The notes beneath the pieces are model-generated. The model ran no database searches. It saw only the letters and a program-made list of their open reading frames with translations, and was not told the origin of the DNA. The position numbers and the translations under genes were made by a program. From Janthinobacterium sp. GW458P (GTDB taxonomy: Bacteria > Pseudomonadota > Gammaproteobacteria > Burkholderiales > Burkholderiaceae_D): a DNA stretch of 64,000 nucleotides. The stretch is taken from the NCBI RefSeq assembly GCF_002127585.1, contig NZ_NEGZ01000002.1:1-64000 (forward strand). The letters are read 5' to 3'. Positions 60,956-64,000 of the stretch are shown piece after piece; position 1 is the first letter of the stretch, and each line of letters opens with the position of its first letter.

Positions 60956-63211
60956 ATGCATATCAAGACAATGACGCAGGCCGTGGGCATCTGCATGGCC
61001 TTGCTGGTACAGCAGGCCGGGGCGCAGTCGCAGGAAAGCGGCAAGGTGGAATTTTCGCCGCTGAATGTATCGGGTGAAACTGTGTCCGTGGAACAGCAGG
61101 CACTGGAAAAGCCGGGCGCCGTCAGCGCGCGCGGCGCGGACACGCGCTTGCAGCCGGTCGATCAGATCGTGCGCAGCATGCCGGGCACGTTTACCCAGAT
61201 CGATCCGGCGCAGGGCGCCGTCAGCGTCAACATCCGTGGCCTGTCGGGCCTGGGACGCGTGAACATGATGGTCGATGGCGTGAGCCAGAATTACTATGGC
61301 AGCGCGCCCTCGTCCGTGTCGCACGGCGGCGTGCCCAGCAGCCAGTTCGGCGCCCTGATCGACCCGAATTTCATCATCGGCGTGGACGTGTCGCGCGGTA
61401 ATGTCGTCGGCGGCGACGGCGTCAATGCGCTGGCCGGCAGCGCCAACTTCCGCACCATCGGCGTCGATGACGTGGTCTTCGCCGGTGAAAAGGTGGGAGC
61501 GCGCACGAAGATGTCGACCGGAAATAACGGCGTGGGCCGCAGCGCCATGCTGGCCGTGGCGATGAAAAACCCCGCCTTCGACGGCGGCAGCGTGGGCTTC
61601 ATGGCCGCCACCAGCGCCAGCGTGATCGGCAATAATTACACGAATGCGAAAGGCGTCAACAGCGAGGAATTCGGTTTCGGCTACAACCGCTATTACAAGC
61701 AAAAGCCCAAGTCGCAGCTGCTCAAGCTGGACCTCACATTGAGCGATTTCCACGCGCTGGAACTGTCGGCGCGCGATTACCGCAATACGTTCACGCGCCG
61801 CGATATCCAGAGCGATGACTACTACGTAAAATATCACTACACGCCGTTTTCCGAGTTGATCAACCTCAATGTGGTGGCCAGCAGCAGTCGCGGCAAGCAG
61901 AAATACATGCCCGCGGCGCTCACCAATTTCATCAACACCCACGCGGCCAACCGCGCCGACGCCGTCGACATCAACAACACGAGCAGCTTCCGGCTGGCCG
62001 GCGGCGATGCGCTGGTGACCATCGGCGGCAAACTGATGCGCAACAAGTACAGCAAGCACGTGGAAAGTCTGGTCGACGATCCGGACAACCCCGATGCGAA
62101 CCAGCAATCGATTGAAAACAATACCTTCGGCCCCGAGGGCGTGCAAAAGATCAGCAGCCTGTATGCGGGCCTGCAATACAACCGGAGCATCTACCAGATC
62201 AGCGCGGGCCTCAACACCACGCACTTTGATTTGACCGGCTACAAGCCGGCCTGCGATCCGCGCGTGCAATGCTTTCCGCAGGGGGCGAGCAATATTGCGT
62301 TGAAGGAACATGGCATCAACCCCTCGCTGCTCGTTTCCGCGCAGCTGACGCCGTGGTTCCAGCCGTTTGCCAGCGCCGAGCGCACCATGCGCGGGCCGAA
62401 TCCGCAGGAAGTGTTTTTCTCGAATGACGGCGGGGCGTCGATGAATCCCTTCCTGAAGGGGGAGAAAGCGACGACCTACCAGCTGGGTTTCAATTCCAGC
62501 CTGCATGGCTTGCTGAGCAAGAACGACGTGCTGAACTTCAAGGCCCTGTACTTCAAGAGCAAGATCGACGGCTATATCACCAGCCAGTCCTTCCTCGTGT
62601 GCGACCGCGGCCGCAAGTGCAATATCGCGGAAGTGCTGGCTAATGACTGGCAGAACGTGGATGACTACATGACCAACATGTATATCTACATCAACTCGGC
62701 CACGCCCGTGTATTCGCGGGGATGGGAACTGGAAGCGCAATACCAGCTGGGCCCGGCGTATGCGCGCCTGTCGTACACGCGCGAAACGACACGCCAGCCG
62801 ACGTCGATTGCCAGCGCCTGGTTCGGCGCGTCCGACATCAGCGAGCTGCCCAGCGTGTATTACAACCTCGACGTGGGCACGCGCTTGCTCGATAACAAGC
62901 TGGAAGTGGGCGCCATCCTCAAGCACACGGGCTCGAACCGCCGCCTGTCGCCCGACAATGAAGCCGACGAAGCGACGGGCGAGGTGCTGAAGGCCGAGAA
63001 TCCGAAGATCCCGGCCGTGATCGACCTGTATGCGAGCTGGCAGGTGTCGAAAAACCTGTTCCTGCGCCTGTCCGTGCAGAACGCCATGAACAAGGATTTC
63101 TCGGAAGCGCTGAACCGGCTGAACTCGATGCCGTCGCAGTCGCAGGACAACACGCCGCTGAGCACGGCGCGGGGCAGGACGTATGTGGCGGGGCTGGAGT
63201 ACCGCTTTTAA
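60956..63211 (+). CDS. TonB-dependent heme/iron receptor (HasR-like)
   Basis: The 751-residue outer-membrane receptor has a signal peptide ending QQAGAQ and a plug (VDQIVRSMPGTFTQIDPAQGAVSVNIRGLSGLGRVNMMVDGVSQN). A barrel with loop cysteines (ACDPRVQCF, VCDRGRKCN) ends YVAGLEYRF with terminal Phe. GAGGGT lies just before the ATG at 60956. Its place after chaN-exbBD-tonB and the Fur box indicates iron or heme uptake. The HasR resemblance comes from the plug sequence; no hemophore gene lies in the window. Confidence 0.85.
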   Translation: MHIKTMTQAVGICMALLVQQAGAQSQESGKVEFSPLNVSGETVSVEQQALEKPGAVSARGADTRLQPVDQIVRSMPGTFTQIDPAQGAVSVNIRGLSGLGRVNMMVDGVSQNYYGSAPSSVSHGGVPSSQFGALIDPNFIIGVDVSRGNVVGGDGVNALAGSANFRTIGVDDVVFAGEKVGARTKMSTGNNGVGRSAMLAVAMKNPAFDGGSVGFMAATSASVIGNNYTNAKGVNSEEFGFGYNRYYKQKPKSQLLKLDLTLSDFHALELSARDYRNTFTRRDIQSDDYYVKYHYTPFSELINLNVVASSSRGKQKYMPAALTNFINTHAANRADAVDINNTSSFRLAGGDALVTIGGKLMRNKYSKHVESLVDDPDNPDANQQSIENNTFGPEGVQKISSLYAGLQYNRSIYQISAGLNTTHFDLTGYKPACDPRVQCFPQGASNIALKEHGINPSLLVSAQLTPWFQPFASAERTMRGPNPQEVFFSNDGGASMNPFLKGEKATTYQLGFNSSLHGLLSKNDVLNFKALYFKSKIDGYITSQSFLVCDRGRKCNIAEVLANDWQNVDDYMTNMYIYINSATPVYSRGWELEAQYQLGPAYARLSYTRETTRQPTSIASAWFGASDISELPSVYYNLDVGTRLLDNKLEVGAILKHTGSNRRLSPDNEADEATGEVLKAENPKIPAVIDLYASWQVSKNLFLRLSVQNAMNKDFSEALNRLNSMPSQSQDNTPLSTARGRTYVAGLEYRF

Positions 63212-63241
63212 ACCAGACCCCAGCCCCGCGCTTTGGCTGAA

Positions 63242-63649
63242 TTAATACTCGCGTGGTGTCGTTCCGTAGTAACTATGGATGGAATTGGCCCACGTGGTAT
63301 CGGCCATGTTCGGCCAGTTATCCGTATCGAAGCCGGGGGCGTTTTCGATGCGCTCCTTGTCGACGTTCAGGGTGAAGCGCTTGTTGACGGTGTCGAGCAG
63401 CAGCGCTTCCCAGGGCACGGCGAACAGCTTTTCGCCGATGGTGAAGACGCCGCCGTGCGACATGACGGCGTAGGCGATCTTGCCGCTGCGCATGTCGATC
63501 ATGATTTCCTTGATTTCGCCCAGGTGTTCATCCCTGGCGTTGTGCACATGGTCGCCGATCAGGGTGTCGGCACCCATCAGTTCAGGGCCGGGGCCTTTGT
63601 GGCCGCGGTTGACATACATGCCGTAGGCGTCGCGTTCTTCGTAGCTCAT
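63242..63649 (-). CDS. PRC-barrel domain protein, short paralogue
   Basis: The 135-residue protein is closely similar to the product at 25801-26376: LMGADTLIGDHVHN, LGEIKEIMIDMRSG, KLFAVPWEALLLDTVNKRF, NAPGFDTDNWPNM. It lacks the Ser/Gly-rich tail and ends HSYYGTTPREY. A very strong ribosome site GGAGGTCC precedes the ATG at 63649, which suggests high expression. Function unknown. Confidence 0.88.
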   Translation of the reverse strand: MSYEERDAYGMYVNRGHKGPGPELMGADTLIGDHVHNARDEHLGEIKEIMIDMRSGKIAYAVMSHGGVFTIGEKLFAVPWEALLLDTVNKRFTLNVDKERIENAPGFDTDNWPNMADTTWANSIHSYYGTTPREY

Positions 63650-63852
63650 GATGGACCTCCTGTTGAAAATGCCAGTCTGCGGCCTGGGAGCGGCAGGGTC
63701 TGTTCGCTCGCCCACACAAAGTATGGAATTGGAAAGATTTCAATTATTGCTATCGGGTAATTTTGTTGTGCGTAGACAGCAGGAGGGCGGGGGATAGTCG
63801 GTATTTGGCGCAAATTTCCGCGTGCGGGGGGCGACGCAGGCGGGCTTTAGTG

Positions 63853-63858
63853 TATAAT
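63853..63858 (+). promoter_or_regulatory. -10 element of pyrG
   Basis: TATAAT lies 37 nt before the pyrG start. The 246-nt gap before pyrG shows no gene. Confidence 0.5.
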
Positions 63859-63895
63859 TTCAATTTCCCGCACGTGCCGTTCGGCACCATCTGCA

Positions 63896-64000
63896 ATGAC
63901 CAAATTTGTCTTCGTCACTGGTGGCGTTGTGTCCTCCCTTGGAAAAGGGATTGCCGCCGCCTCCCTCGCCGCGATCCTCGAATCGCGCGGCCTTAAAGTC
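63896..64000 (+). CDS. pyrG: CTP synthase, first 35 codons (runs off the window)
   Basis: The visible part, [35 protein letters not shown] (given here by its key elements [14 protein letters not shown] and AAILESRG), is the near-invariant N-terminus of CTP synthase, with its ATP-binding [10 protein letters not shown] loop. The enzyme converts UTP to CTP with glutamine. The remainder lies beyond 64000. Confidence 0.97.
   Translation, partial: MTKFVFVTGGVVSSLGKGIAAASLAAILESRGLKV

Noticed and set aside
60917-62926. Antisense frame of 669 codons over the heme receptor
   Set aside because: The receptor on the plus strand has signal peptide, plug and barrel features; the antisense product has none.

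Overview
The window is a GC-rich, gene-dense bacterial chromosome segment. Codon use, gene content (Flp/Tad pilus locus, IbpA-type Hsp20, OsmC-YcaO fusion, ImuA/ImuB/DnaE2 mutasome, YggX, KdsA next to the window-end PyrG) and local style point to a betaproteobacterium of the Oxalobacteraceae, most like Janthinobacterium. That assignment is inference from protein resemblance; no search was run. There are no rRNA or tRNA genes, insertion sequences, prophage or CRISPR arrays.

Layout. 1-5871 (minus) is the front part of a tad (Flp pilus) locus read toward position 1: a degenerate Flp-like ORF, two Flp pilins, a PAP2 phosphatase, the CpaA prepilin peptidase, an ICMT-like membrane methyltransferase, an AAA+ ATPase, CpaB and the start of the CpaC secretin. 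Just upstream are a NarL-type sensor kinase and regulator pair (6119-8520) and a CheY-CheC-diguanylate cyclase operon (8635-10609). 10817-13588 holds housekeeping genes (rpiA, a small membrane protein, yggX, kdsA). 13827-20047 is a two-partner secretion system (large GLUG/MBG-type exoprotein plus its TpsB transporter). argA and hrpA diverge from a shared -10 region at 21439-21446. 

25801-40634 is mixed: a PRC-barrel protein, a PHB-depolymerase-type esterase, an MFS exporter followed by an unusual glycosyltransferase-GNAT fusion, a Na+/H+ antiporter, LexA-boxed imuA-imuB, a GST, hydrolases, an M61 peptidase and Hsp20. 40891-44516 is an envelope-stress operon (DegP protease, OmpR/PmrA-type regulator, kinase) preceded by two PmrA-like boxes. 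44636-52462 holds a CoaD-HD fusion, OsmC-YcaO, a periplasmic binding protein, a TonB-dependent receptor and a PhzF-like protein. dnaE2 (52560-55697) has its own LexA box, so the SOS mutasome is split into two loci about 17 kb apart. After an acetyltransferase and a D-lactate dehydrogenase, a Fur-boxed operon chaN-exbB-exbD-tonB-receptor (57887-63211) forms a complete iron/heme uptake unit. A second PRC-barrel gene and the first codons of pyrG close the window.

The least ordinary pieces are the MFS plus glycosyltransferase-GNAT cassette, the tad locus carrying a separate membrane methyltransferase and a PAP2 enzyme beside a peptidase-only CpaA, the CoaD-HD fusion, the paired PmrA-like boxes before degP, and a helically phased GAAACG repeat array upstream of a small membrane protein gene.
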